Below, in pieces: positions 39,301 to 50,795 of a stretch of 64,000 nt of DNA (the stretch's first letter is position 1; every line of letters starts with the position of its first letter). Origin of the DNA: Archegozetes longisetosus (taxonomy: Eukaryota; Arthropoda; Arachnida; Sarcoptiformes; Trhypochthoniidae). A program made the position numbers and the translations under genes. The stretch is from positions 937,804 through 1,001,803 of the forward strand of contig JAEMBT020000006.1 in assembly GCA_018873245.2 (NCBI GenBank). Direction: 5' to 3'. The notes under the pieces are model-generated. The model saw nothing but the letters and a program-made list of their open reading frames with translations, was not told where the DNA came from and searched no databases.

Positions 39301-40043
39301 AAACATCAGTAAATAGAATGAAATGATGAGGGTTAGAAAAAGAATATTCGCATAATTTTCTCGAATATCATATTTTCATCGACTATGTTTTCCATTATTA
39401 TACTGTTAGATAAATGTATCAATTTATTAAGCCAATTTGACACATTATCTGATGTTGATCGTAAGGCAGTTTTGCAGACTGCTAATACATACACAACAGC
39501 ATATACATTAATCATTACTATAAAATTTAATTTCACTTCGAGTTGTACAAGTCAAATATCTTAGTTACTGAACCGATGAATATAATGTTTTACATTATAA
39601 ACATCTTTTTCGGTGGTTTTATCTAGATGAAGAACAATTGTCAGTATTTATTTTTATTACTTTATTATTTGACCACAAGCTTGTAGTAAAGAGTAGCTCT
39701 TTTTTAATATTCTGCATAAACTTGATTTCAATCACATTATTAAGTAATTTCCGAAATAAGATCTTTCACATTACTGAAACATCTGAAAAGAATGATAAAC
39801 TATTTTGAGGATTCTAATAATCCTGTGATTAATGATAAAAATTACAGAAATTGTGTAAAAAGTTCTAATCTTATTTTATAAGGTATTGTGCACTATATAA
39901 AGTACTGTGTAATACTGTATGTGTAATACTAATGTGAGTTTGACATCTTGTTTGAATAGTTTTTAAAAGTCTCAGAATTTTCTTTTAAGAAACAATTTCT
40001 AAACTTTCGATCGGTTCCATCAATTGGAAAGGGAAAATATTAA

Positions 40044-40085
<42 letters not shown>

Positions 40086-42673
40086 TATATATATATATTG
40101 GCAATACGGAGCTTTTTTCTTCAATTTCAGGTGAAGATTTTTAATAAAAATTCTTATCAATAGCAATTCAATCTTAAAACTTTTTTTAAAAGCTAATATT
40201 TTCTGTGGTGACCATTTCATACCAGACCGAAGTCTGGACACAAGTTATCAAAGGAAGAATCCTAACATTAAATTTTTCAAATAGGCACTTTAAATGTTTT
40301 AAATTCGCCTGAAAATGCTCTCGTATAATACTTAATTGATTTTGTATTCACTAATTGCAGTAAGTCATCATTCAATGAATTTACCTCTATATTGTTGAAA
40401 ATCCTCTATTACTTTAACAAATGGAGTTTTTGTCAGTCGGGAATTTTTTTCAGATTTTTTCAATTGTTAATTAAAAGTCCGGATTGTCCAATAGCTGGAT
40501 ATTTGATCGCTCTAGTCTTTATAGGAGTCAAATTTGCGAAATATGAATATTAAATGCATTGAGGCATCAATTCTTTGAAATCTAAAATTTTCACCTAACG
40601 TATATCATGAAAGGCTAAAATAGACAGTAGAAAAAATTCTCGAAAATTTCTTGCTTCAATCAACGTACTTCATTTTATTATTAGACAATTTTAAAGCATT
40701 TTTTTAAACTGGAATTTTTCTATCAAAATTAAATTGAAACTTAAGAAGTAACTTTAAGGTCAAAATAATTCGTAGACCGCTGTGTTCAATGAAAATTTAA
40801 TCAATTCTGCGAAAACTCTGAACAGGAGCTAAGGGGTCGTCTATAAGGGATTGAAGCGAACGATCAATTAAATTATCGCAGATGATAAAGATAGAAATCT
40901 TTTGAATGCCGTTCAGAGAATTCCTTCCTCAAAACTTTAAGTTTCAAATTCAAACAACAGTTCTATCCTTTTTACTAGCCTGAAACGAAAACAATTATTA
41001 ACCTTTCGAAAGGAATTATCATAGTTTTAAATGTGTCGATATTCAAGGCATATTCTAGTTTTCAATGAAGTGATCGAAAATGAGAATTAACCCGAGTGAT
41101 AGATATTTCATAAGAATGAAAAAGAGTTTTCTCAGCTTCATAAAAAAATAACCCAAAGGCTTAAGAATTTAATTTATTTAGGAAGGTATCATTCTGATGG
41201 AATATTTCATATATGAAGCTCATGTGTATTTTGCCATAGGCTCTAATCGTAAGCCTCACACACTATGCTTCTATTAGTTTTAATGCAAATATTTTAGTTA
41301 CAAAAAATTAGTCGAAGCATATATGATGACTTCGCTATCAAAATAACATTATGATTTAATCTGTTTCTCCTATAAAATATTCATTAGAAATGTTGAGCTG
41401 TAATAAGATTTTTCTGGTGCTCATAACTTTCAAATTTTTTAGTGAAAGATAATCAATCAATATATGTTTAATGAACTGTACAACAAAATCGCTAAATGAA
41501 TTTGTCATTCTTGGACTTGTGTTCGTGTAATGATTATAGAAATTTTCATTTGAAGGAAAGCCTTAAAAATTCTTGAAACTCTCCGTCAGCAAAAGGGCTT
41601 TTGAATGAAATGGATTCGAAAACAAGTCAAATTTAGTTTTTAAGTCTCTCGTGCTTCATCAGATGAACAAATATGGTTTGAGGTAGGATATTATATATCT
41701 CTTTAAGACAGGTCTATCGGCAAAGGGTTTGCTCAAACCTTATAATAGCTAACTGAATTCTTTTATCAGCTCATTAAATTAGATTGAAGGATGAGTTGAA
41801 ACCATAATTCGGTTGATATAGTTTGTTTTGTCTGAAGAGAGCAACTTAAAAATATTCTAATGCCTATACAACACGGTATAAACAAATTTTTAAGTTGGAG
41901 AAAAACCAATACATTAAAAGCTAAGTTGGAAAATACTAACAGCTTTTATCAATGCAGAACATATTTTTCATTGTTCGAGTGGTTGTAAATATGAAGTAAA
42001 ACCGTTCGCAGAAAAGGACTGAGCGAATAGATTTTCCTATCGGAGCTCACACCAAACTAAATGAACATTGAACTGAGGGACCATCCTTAAAGTGTAAAAG
42101 TCTAACAAAAATTAAAGAATAGGTTCTGAACGATAGAATACTTGAATTATTTGGAATACGATTTCACAAATCAGCTGTAAATATGGTTAATTTGAATGTG
42201 CTTGTCTAATCAAATTTTATTCTAAACAAAAAGTATTATTCTTGATTTTCGCTTATAGGAATCATGAAATCTTATGAAAAATCTTACATTTTTTTCTGTA
42301 AATAGTGGACGTTCAAAAAAGACTTGAAATCAATTTATCCATAAACAAATAATGCTGCCTTGTTATTGTAAATTCTACCACAATATTTGAATTTCAAAAA
42401 TTTATATTGAAAAGTTTTTAAATATTTGCATGATATAAAACATTAAATAATTTAATTCATTATTATTTAGGGTACGACACCGACTATTCCGAGCTCTATA
42501 TTGGCTTGGCAGTTGTTATCGGGTTCTTTCTCTTCTTAGTACTTTTTCTACTGGTGTTCATCCTTATATCTTATATCCGACAAAAGTATCGCTTAAAGAA
42601 TAGACGACAAACTCAAGAAAATATTGATGCTTATGAACCAAAAGCTAAGTTATCGACAATTGCTCTCACATAG
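36335..42673 (+). CDS. 86-aa single-pass membrane microprotein, copy C (two exons)
   Basis: Exon 1 is 36335-36392, ending at donor GTGAGT; exon 2 is 42471-42673, after acceptor TTTAG. The 6,078-bp intron splits the same Trp codon as in copy A. The product has the same layout: Gly/Arg-rich N-terminus (MGTTGRFGSNAGVRRSGHT), WYDTDYSEL, one membrane helix at about 29-55, and a basic tail ending STIALT. It differs from copy A at about eight residues: Gly9 to Ser in exon 1, and Ile/Val, Val/Ile, Lys/Gln, Arg/Lys, Cys/Arg, Pro/Gln and Val/Ala in exon 2. Exon 1 alone shows eight silent and one replacement change. The introns are mostly unalignable apart from a block at 38.3 kb, so exon conservation points to selection. 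Function is unknown; a small single-pass membrane regulator or subunit is only a guess. Confidence 0.75.
38285..38555 (+). repeat. Intron block shared by all three duplicated units (copy C)
   Basis: Homologous to 14920-15850 and 25960-26230, with GCAAAATACCACGCATG, CAGCAACAAAGCATATTAATA and AACTATTTTTCTT in the same order. Here it lies in the intron of gene copy C, about 1.9 kb after exon 1. It helps anchor the duplicated unit; no coding content. Confidence 0.5.
40045..40098. repeat. (AC)n-(AT)n microsatellite
   Basis: An uninterrupted run of 19 AC units (40045-40082) followed by GC and seven AT units. It lies in the intron of copy C. The Cys/Val-rich open frame on the minus strand across it is an artefact of the repeat. 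Confidence 0.95.
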
Positions 42674-43130
42674 AACCTTAAAAGTATATAATTGTATGTA
42701 TTACAACACTGAACATTATGAAAACCTGGTAATACTAAAAATAACATCTCAAGTCAAATGTCATGCCTGTATCTTCTCATGTGAACGTTTCGCACATTTT
42801 TGCTAATGAAAAATATTGTCTAAAGCATTATTAATAGACCCATTATTTTGTTTCTTTTGATATAGGCTTGGACATATGAAAATTATTTCATACAAAAAAT
42901 AAGTCAAATAAGAAATGGAGGACTCATTTAAATAGCGTTATAAAACCCATTTTTTAAAAAGATATTCTATAAAATATGTTATAAAAATTAGTTTTTTCCA
43001 TATTTTTCTAATGATTTTTTAAAATAATTTTTATGACTGATTTCTTTGTCTTTTCTGCTGAAAAATTACTCAAAATTCTTTATAATAAACCTTAATTTAT
43101 TAATTTATTGATTAATAGTATTTTAAGCAT
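42674..43130. other. 3' flank of copy C
   Basis: The first bases resemble the 3' UTR of copy A (ATTATG-AAC strings), after which the sequence is AT-rich and unremarkable. The open frame at 42624-42806 is out of frame over the end of exon 2 and is not a gene. Confidence 0.4.
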
Positions 43131-43250
43131 CGAATCACAAAACTTCGTCATCTGGTAATAAAAATTGTAGACAAATTTTTATTATGCGAAATTCAACTTT
43201 TCAAAATTTTTCCCAATCGGATGAGTTATTTTCGGTTTGATGCTAAACAT
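43131..43250. mobile_element. Small MITE with TTTAGCATC ends, copy 2
   Basis: Bounded by TTTTAAGCATCGAATC and, inverted, GGTTTGATGCTAAAC, matching the ends of the element at 26911-27062. About 120 bp, non-coding, diverged internally. Confidence 0.5.
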
Positions 43251-44109
43251 ATGTCAATTAATTTGAGAATTATGATAAGAATATGGAATATTAACTAATG
43301 GCCCACCATAAAACATAATAATTGTTCATGGAAAAGTATTTGAAAAATTTTTTGGCCTACAAGAATTTTTGAAACGTCTCTGTAAGAGTTTCTATTGAAT
43401 TTTAAAACGAAACAAAAGTTCTAGTTTAATGATTCTCTTTTCTTATTTGCATATTTATCATAAAAAATAATTTCTTTGTGTATGCCTATATCAAAGAGCA
43501 GCAGAGGAACAAGATTAATTAAACGGCTCGATAATAATAAAACGTATCTCGTCTATTTTTCGATTGCTAATTAAATACAACTCAGTAATTATGGCAATGT
43601 TTAAATTTACTCCTGTAAAATAAGTATAAGATGGAAAGCAGAAGATGAACTGTTTATTAAATTAGAGAAATAGATCTTATTTAAAAAGAATCTTAATTTG
43701 AAATCAATAAGTACGCAAAAATTTCTTTCATAAGACATGATTAAAGCAAAGCTTGCGTTGATGTAGAATTTTTATTCCTTTCAAAGATGATTCATCGATT
43801 TTTGAAATCAATGAAAATTATTTGTCAAGTTCGAGTACTATAAAAAAGGCTTTCTCTGAGAAAAATTTCGCAAACTTTGAAGAACCAAAAAGAGTGTAAA
43901 AATAGAATGAGAATTCTTCGAAAATGTGACATTATATCTAACGTGAAGATTGTTTAATGTATCGCATAACTTGATAGAATAGAGAAGTTATCTTTTGAGT
44001 TATTATCGCTTCTATGTTTTGAAAAACAGAATTACTGCGAGTATTTCTTCCAGCGAAAAGAAAAACACAAAATAAGGTTCGAATGTTATTTTTCCGTAGC
44101 ATATACGTA

Positions 44110-44460
44110 TCATCCCCATCCTCAAAATGATGGATAATTTATGATATAAACACACAATCAATGAACAAATAATAAGAAAAGATAGTTATCAAGACTGTTG
44201 TCCTAAATAGAGGCAAAATGAATGGAAGCCAGTAAGCAGAGTGTCAAAATATTGTTAAGCCAACAGGATGAAAGCATTGTTTACTGCTTTTGACAGTATG
44301 CTTGAAAAATTCATTGGCAATCAGTCAATTCTTGTAATAAGAAATAGCTTTTTACACACAATAATAAATAATCTATTGTTAATGTGTCTCAAAGGGTTTG
44401 ATCTTGTTTTGCAATAAAGATGATGTCATTTCCCATTAGTTTCATTGTAACAATTCTTTT
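44110..44460 (+). repeat. Downstream block of unit C (pairs with 30425-30760)
   Basis: Aligns with 30425-30760 in the same orientation: ATGATGGATAATT, AATAATAAGAAAAGAT, TGTCCTAAATA, GTGTCTCAAAGG-GTTTGAT, AATGTCATTTCCCAT. It lies about 1.4 kb after the stop of copy C and marks the 3' extent of the duplication. No supported coding frame. The spacer from here to 45.49 kb holds nothing else I recognise. Confidence 0.6.
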
Positions 44461-45749
44461 AGATAACAAAATGTTGATTTACATGCATTTTCGATAAAAT
44501 TATTGTCTTTTACTCGCATTTTGAATTAGAAGTTGATAATTCATAATAATCGTAATAATTAGTGTTGTGTTGTAAATTATAGACTAAGTACGTTTTCTTT
44601 GGCATAGATGTAAATTATTAATTTTTTATCGATGTATACATAACACGAACGATTGTAAATTTGTATTTATCAATAATATTTAGCATAGTCGTCAAATAAT
44701 CAATTATATATGTGCTCAGATTGAAGTTGTGATTAATATTCTGTTTACTTGTTAATAGATTTTATGAAATTATATTATAATCACTGAATGGTTGACAAAT
44801 GATATCAATAGTAAATCACTTGAAAATAATTAAAGTCAATCAAACTTATATACCCAAAATTTGGGTGATTTTTAATCAATAAAAACTTTGAAGCTCATGG
44901 ATTGTCGTTTTAGAAATTCATATTTATCATTTTCGCCAATGGTCAAAATTTGAAAAATTAATGAGAATTTTTGACATAGGATTTTATGCGATATTGGACT
45001 TGAATCTTTTTGTTTTCCATATTTTTCAAGTTCTTTTTGAATATATTTCAAATTCATCTTACTGAATAAAATCGGTTTCTTAATAAGCATAAATTATATC
45101 TAAAGTAATTGAGATTAAGTACAATACAGTACAATTAAGTAAAATATAGGAATTCATCTAACATATTTTTCTGACAAGTCAAAGCTTTTCAAATCCTATA
45201 TTAATAAGTTTAATGCAAAAATTAAGTTAAATATTTTCAACGATAATTTGAAGCTTTTCGATTGATTGGTTTTATTATTTTTTTCAATGATCAATAAATT
45301 GGTAAATATATATTAGATGGTTAAAGTTAAATAATTCTTCATGTACTTCAATAGTTACTTGAAAATATGAATATTACTACCAACTATAAAGAAATGAAAA
45401 TAAAAACATGAAATGAGTAGCGATACTCAACCTTCATTAATTAGATTTTCAACTGAAAATTATTGAACGTTTTTCGAGCCATAACAATATGAAAACTTTC
45501 TTTTTTGAAATATTGCTTTAGCAACAGAGTACTGATAATACACAGAAAAATTTTTTCGTTCAATTTAAAAAAATTTATTAGAGCTATCAATCAAGTCAAA
45601 CACATCGCAGTAGGGTTGTACTTAACTTATCGATATTTTTGATATACAAACTTTGAAAAATGTTTTATAACATTAATTAAAGCCTTATAAAATTTTAAAG
45701 AAGATCTTAAAATAAATCATAAAAACATAGATTTATTTGCAACCTCTGT

Positions 45750-46074
45750 TAGGGTGACCAGACCTTCAATATTTGACTAGATAGTCCCGACTTGTGATTA
45801 TAAGTTTCTTAAATCAAGGCTTTACAGAATTTTGAACTTGGCAAAAGACACCCATTTGCTGAAACAATAAAGTGTTTCTTACAAAACGAAGACAAATCCA
45901 TTGGTATCTCACTGTAACTAAATAGTTCAAAGTCAAATAAATAATGCATAAACCAGTTTTCATTCAAATACAAGATTATTAGACAAGTATCCCTTTTAAG
46001 AGATTCATTCTTCAAGCATTCATCCTTTGATAATTTGTGTCCAGTTCTCAGCCTATCAAGAGATGGTCACTCTA
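45750..46074. mobile_element. hAT-like non-autonomous element
   Basis: Ends TAGGGTGACCAGA on the left and TGGTCACTCTA on the right are inverted copies. They resemble both the element at 18395-18798 and the relative at 28111-28435. It is missing from the paralogous position in the neighbouring duplicate (about 47425), which supports an insertion. No convincing 8-bp duplication remains. The minus-strand open frame at 45809-46015 inside it matches no transposase. Confidence 0.6.
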
Positions 46075-46189
46075 TTTTCAATCTATTATTGATAAAAAAA
46101 CAGTCTAACGAATCGACGAGAACATCTGTGAAAGAATTAGATTCTTACAAGTGCAACTTATAGTAATACTAATGACAATAATAGTTGTA

Positions 46190-46555
46190 GAGTAGAATCT
46201 CGTTATTTTGAACCCACTTCTGCCAAAAAATTATGTTCAAAATAGCGGGTTTCCAAAATAGCCAGTATATTGAAAAGCTCGAAATACAGATTTCGCTCAA
46301 AATGCAAAATAGTCGAATGTCTAAGACTAAGATTTTATTTAGATTGGGGTTCAGGTTTGAGGTCCGTCCAAGAATCTCTGGAATCTGAACTGCTTAGCAG
46401 TCTTAATAATGATTTTGTGAAAATTTGATTGCTTTGAAACTATTTGACAGATACCTCAAAATAAAGAGGTACACGATAATATAGACTGATGTTCAAATTG
46501 ATCCAAAATACTAAGCATTCAAAATAAGCGGTTCCAAAATATCGAGTGTTTACTG
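46190..46555. mobile_element. pogo-like MITE
   Basis: Inverted ends: GAGTAGAATCTCGTTATTTT at the left and, reversed, CAGTAAACACTCGATATTTT at the right, followed inward by GAACC/GGAACC. TGTA occurs directly outside both ends (46186-46189 and 46556-46559), consistent with insertion at a TA-containing site. The paralogous position near 47540 lacks it. No coding capacity. Confidence 0.65.
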
Positions 46556-47189
46556 TGTACTTAAATACCCTAATGCACAACTTATTGATCGCACGACAGA
46601 AATAACTTGACTTTTGGAATGGCCGATAATTAAATTGTACCTTTTTGTATACAATATCTTCTCATATAGTAAGCTTTGCTCAAAAAATATTATTAACTAT
46701 TGAAAAAACTATATGTTGAAAAACTATTTGTTTATTACCTGTGTTGTTACTTTTTCTATTATTGAATTATCTCCCGTTAGTCTAAGGTTATTAGTCCATA
46801 CCTAAAAACTTAATGCTATCAAGAATATAATTGAATTTGCTATGAAAGCTACCTCAATCGGATAAAAAAGTTTAATATCCTGTTGAGTCAGAGTAGGATT
46901 AATGCTCGTGCCAATTGCCGAGAAAATTGTTTTTCCACTGAGTATGTATACAAAAAAATGATGCTCTGATTTCTAGTGTAAGTTTCTTCGTATCGATGCA
47001 TTTTCTGAAAATATTTCATAGAAAATTACTTGAAAAATATGGCTCTAGAATGGATTCTAGAAAATGAATTCTTCAATATTTTTTTAATTTTTTGTCAGGA
47101 AAATTTTCAACGAAATTAGATAACATTTATTGCTTGACTAAACTTTATTTTCGGAGATTCGTTTAAATCTTTAAACATTAATTTTTATA

Positions 47190-47890
47190 TTTTATATGAA
47201 AAATTACTTTAGTTACAGAACATCTGATATCGAATTGTTTTTTCGTTTAGTTTAGAAAAAAACTTTATTGGAGTTATTAATCAATTTTATCACATAAGAG
47301 TGTAGTTTAGTAAAACTTATCGATCTTTGAAGTCATAAAGTTTAAGAAGCGAGTTCGTATCATAAATAAAGGTCTAATAACATCTTGAAAAAGATCTTAA
47401 ACTTAATCACAAGAAACATTGATTTCAGACTCACTTTCAGTGAATCAGTGATAGAAAACAGTCTAACGGATCAATGAAAGTATTATATTCTTATGAGTGC
47501 AACTGGTACTTACATTAACGATAACAATAGTTATATACGAAACTATTCTATATATATTATTACGCAATTTATTGATCATATAACAGAAATAACTTGATTT
47601 TCAGAATGAGTCATCGTTAGACTGTGTTGTTTTGTTGACTGACTTATTTTTGCTCAAACAAAAGCTATAATTATTTTTGACTTGTAATTGATAAGTTTTG
47701 AGATTAAATATTTAATCAGACTGAGTCTAGTTATTTTACTTCTTCGATTATTCTAGGAATTAGTCTATGCCCGTGAATTTAATGCAATTAAAAGCATCTC
47801 TGAATTTACTATAAATAGTAAGAGAATAAAGACAAATTTGATGTCCTGTTGAGTCATTATGGCTTTGATGCAGTTTTGTTGAGAAGAAAG
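47190..47890 (+). repeat. Diverged tandem duplication, unit 2 (no MITEs)
   Basis: Partner of 45490-46930. Aligned strings run from TTTAGTTACAGAAC near the start to TTGATGTCCTGTTGAGTCA near the end. The two MITE positions of unit 1 are empty here. No coding frame was supported. Confidence 0.6.
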
Positions 47891-50795
47891 AAACAATCGC
47901 ACTATTCTTACGGCTATGGGCCTCTTCAGTTCAAACTGGGAGTAAAATTGTTAAAAGGGAGATCAAGCACTATATTTTTCCTAATATGCCTGAAAACGAA
48001 AGATTACTCATGATTCTTGAAGACAAGGAGAGCATATCAAGACATGACTATTCTTTTTATAAATTTCGAAAATGATATTACTGCTGAAGTTCCAATAAAA
48101 TGATAAGTTTTAAAGTTTTCTCAACTAAAATTGAGAGTTGTCATTGTAAAATTGGGAACAGAATTTATTAAGCGTTTGTCTCAAATTTTTCCAAGAGATA
48201 GATGTTGATCATATAGAAAATTAAAGAATTTTCAAGTTTTTATCAAAGTCTTACTGAAATTTGGGAAAAATTATTTTCAGTTTGACCTCAGGTCAAGTGA
48301 TGGAACAAATTGCTCTAGTACAAGATTCTTCTATTCAATCCGAGAGGTTTGGCACGCGTAATTATTCTATATTTTAAAGAAAAATTAGAGTCCGAAAAAT
48401 ATTGATAGTTTTAATTAGGAGTTTGCAGCTGTGAATTATCTTAATAATATATTTATATTTCTCATTAGTCTGTTAAATAAAAAAAGAAAATCTAAAAACA
48501 CCTTGAGGAATCGAAGCTCTTCGATTTCTCAGACTGTAACGATTTCTGAAAATGTGCAATAGTTGATGCTACAAGACTTTGAGCAAAACTCGAGGTGGTT
48601 TATAAGTCTTGAAACTTCTGTTCGATCTTCAATCTCATAAACAGAATTTTAAAAATTTTACAAAAAATAAAAATTAATTCCATAACACTGATTTAAATTT
48701 CATACGTTCCCAATACCAAAGCTTTTGAATTACTCTCTCAAAAGCAGTTACGAAGGAAGCTCATTCTTCATGAAAACAGTTGAAAGAGCAACAAATCTCA
48801 CGGAAAATTGACTTATATCAAATGTTCTCTCAATTTCGATCTTTATATGCAAAGTTGACAATAAGAATGAAAACACTATTCAAGAAGTGATGGATGAAAT
48901 AATTCTGCTAAGTTTGAGGCTTCAAATTTTTTTATTGTGAGAGTCATTTAAAATAGAATATATTCATTTGTTATCGTTTTGATAATCTCATAAAACTAGA
49001 AATTTGTTTTTCATACTTTCAAAGTCAAATATATTCAAGATTATAATTGCTTCAACGAATAGAAAATATAAATTTTAATATATTGCATAAGCAAAGGAGT
49101 AATTATTAACAAACAAGTGAACCATAGCTTTGATAATACTTTTGTTGAATAGAGTAAGTAATAATAGAATGTTTTATCACGTGAATGCATTTGATGCAAA
49201 AAGTAACGTTAATATAATAGATATTATGATAAGAATAGGAAAATATTTTCAAATTTTTCTATTGTGCTTTATCTAGTAATGCTGCGCAACACTCATACTT
49301 CGAATTTTTAAACATATGATTACTAAAGAAAATATGCTGTATATTTAAACAGTGATTTTTGTCCAAAAATTTTAAATGCTGGTTTGGATCTGAAAAAAAT
49401 CTATAATCATACTAGGATTCAAAGGTCTCTATAAGATTCACAGGACATTATAAAAAATAAATTTCAAGTAGATTGAAATCAATATTTTTATTCTCTAAGA
49501 CACTTTAATTAGTACTGAGCTATTAGATTGAAATTTATTTCTATTGATAAATTCAATTTCAGATATGATAATTCTTTTATTCAAACCTATATAAGTCCTA
49601 TTATAACTCGTCAGAGTGTAATCATAATAATAACTACCTAAGCTTTATTCGTTGATCACTGAATGAATGAGTCCTTTGGGGGACGATCACTCCGCCACAG
49701 ATCAGTGAGTCTGTCTATAAGGAAAGAGTTGCTCTTACTACTACTGAAAGCAGTAAAACCTAACACACAAGTTCAATAATATATCAAATAGCTTTCAGAT
49801 CAATAATGCTCTCGAAATATTTTTAAAGATTTTAGTGAATTTAGTTCTGACGTCAAATTTAGACTTAATCAAGTAATGCTAAAATTTTGTATTGATTTTC
49901 CGATGAATCAAAAATTCATACAAAACGCCTAATTACCAAAATCACCAATAGAATAATGATTCTAATAAATGAATATGAAACCAAGTGGAAATTTAGGCTC
50001 ATATTAAACCATACACAACCGATTGACGATAACTTAAACTTTTTCTTAACAACACTGTCTAATAGAGTCAGAAAAGCGATAAAACAAGAGCTTCAATTAA
50101 TGTCTAGTGTTGAGAATACAGTCTTTAGATTTATAGTAGCGAACTCATTGACATTTCATCGTCGAAAACAAATAAAGAATACAATAACGACCTCTACCGT
50201 CTTTCATTGAAATAGTTTTAAATTGTTTTGTGATCTCTTGAATGTGATGACTAAAGAGCGGAAAAATCGGGAGTTTGGTTGTCCTCTTATAAATAGTTAT
50301 ATCTTTGTTTACTATGCGTTGAAGTATCAAAACGTTTCAATTAGAGGCGCGTCGAATTGTCCCTTAATTTTGGTACTTTACAAATATGATCTAATAGCAG
50401 AAATTTATATTGAATTTCAAGTGCTTTTTACAACAATGATATTACTGTATAATTGCTGAATAAGGTACAAAATTTGTTCCCAAGTTTTCTGCTCTCTAGT
50501 GATGACATACATGAAAAATATTTCCGACTGGTTTGAGATGTTCTAATTTCTGCCGTCATTGCTTCAAAATCATCTTTGTGAATTTTCATTACAACTTATG
50601 AAAATTTCAATTCATATCTATTTATCAATCAATTTAGTAAAATTTCAAATTTTTGGATAGTGTTTTAGTTAGATTGAATTTTCTACTATCTCATATTGGG
50701 TGGGAAATTAAGTGCGACTAGCATTTTTATTAAGATGCTTCGTAATTAATAAGATAATAATTTCCGTATTACAATAGCTATTTTCTTATTTGTTA
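47891..50795. other. Gene-free AT-rich stretch
   Basis: No exon, transposase or RNA gene could be supported. Overlapping short open frames at 49956-50459 on both strands show no domain and no consistent codon pattern. Confidence 0.4.

Larger units (their letters stand above)
45490..46930 (+). repeat. Diverged tandem duplication, unit 1 (with two MITE insertions)
   Basis: This segment aligns in order with 47190-47890: AACTTATCGAT, a run of ATAAAGG/TTAAAGCC-like sequence, AACAGTCTAACG, TTGATCG-A-ACAGAAATAACTTGA, and ATGTCCTGTTGAGTCA-like sequence near the end. It is about twice as long because two elements (45750-46074 and 46190-46555) sit inside it. No coding frame is shared, so this appears to be duplicated non-coding DNA or an old repeat. 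Confidence 0.6.

Noticed and set aside
39333-39536. Minus-strand 67-codon frame with a hydrophobic, signal-like start, in the intron of copy C.
   Set aside because: No recognisable domain, no cysteine pattern, no splice partner or poly(A) logic; a hydrophobic start is common in translated AT-rich DNA.
40020-40241. 73-codon minus-strand frame with a Cys-Val repeat tract.
   Set aside because: The tract is the (AC)n microsatellite read in frame; the rest has no recognisable content.
44872-45090. Minus-strand 72-codon Lys/Ile/Phe-rich frame.
   Set aside because: Composition is what AT-rich noise gives; no family resemblance and no second exon.
49956-50459. Overlapping short frames on both strands that could suggest a gene.
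   Set aside because: No domain, no shared frame logic across the pieces, and similar frames arise throughout the gene-free stretches.
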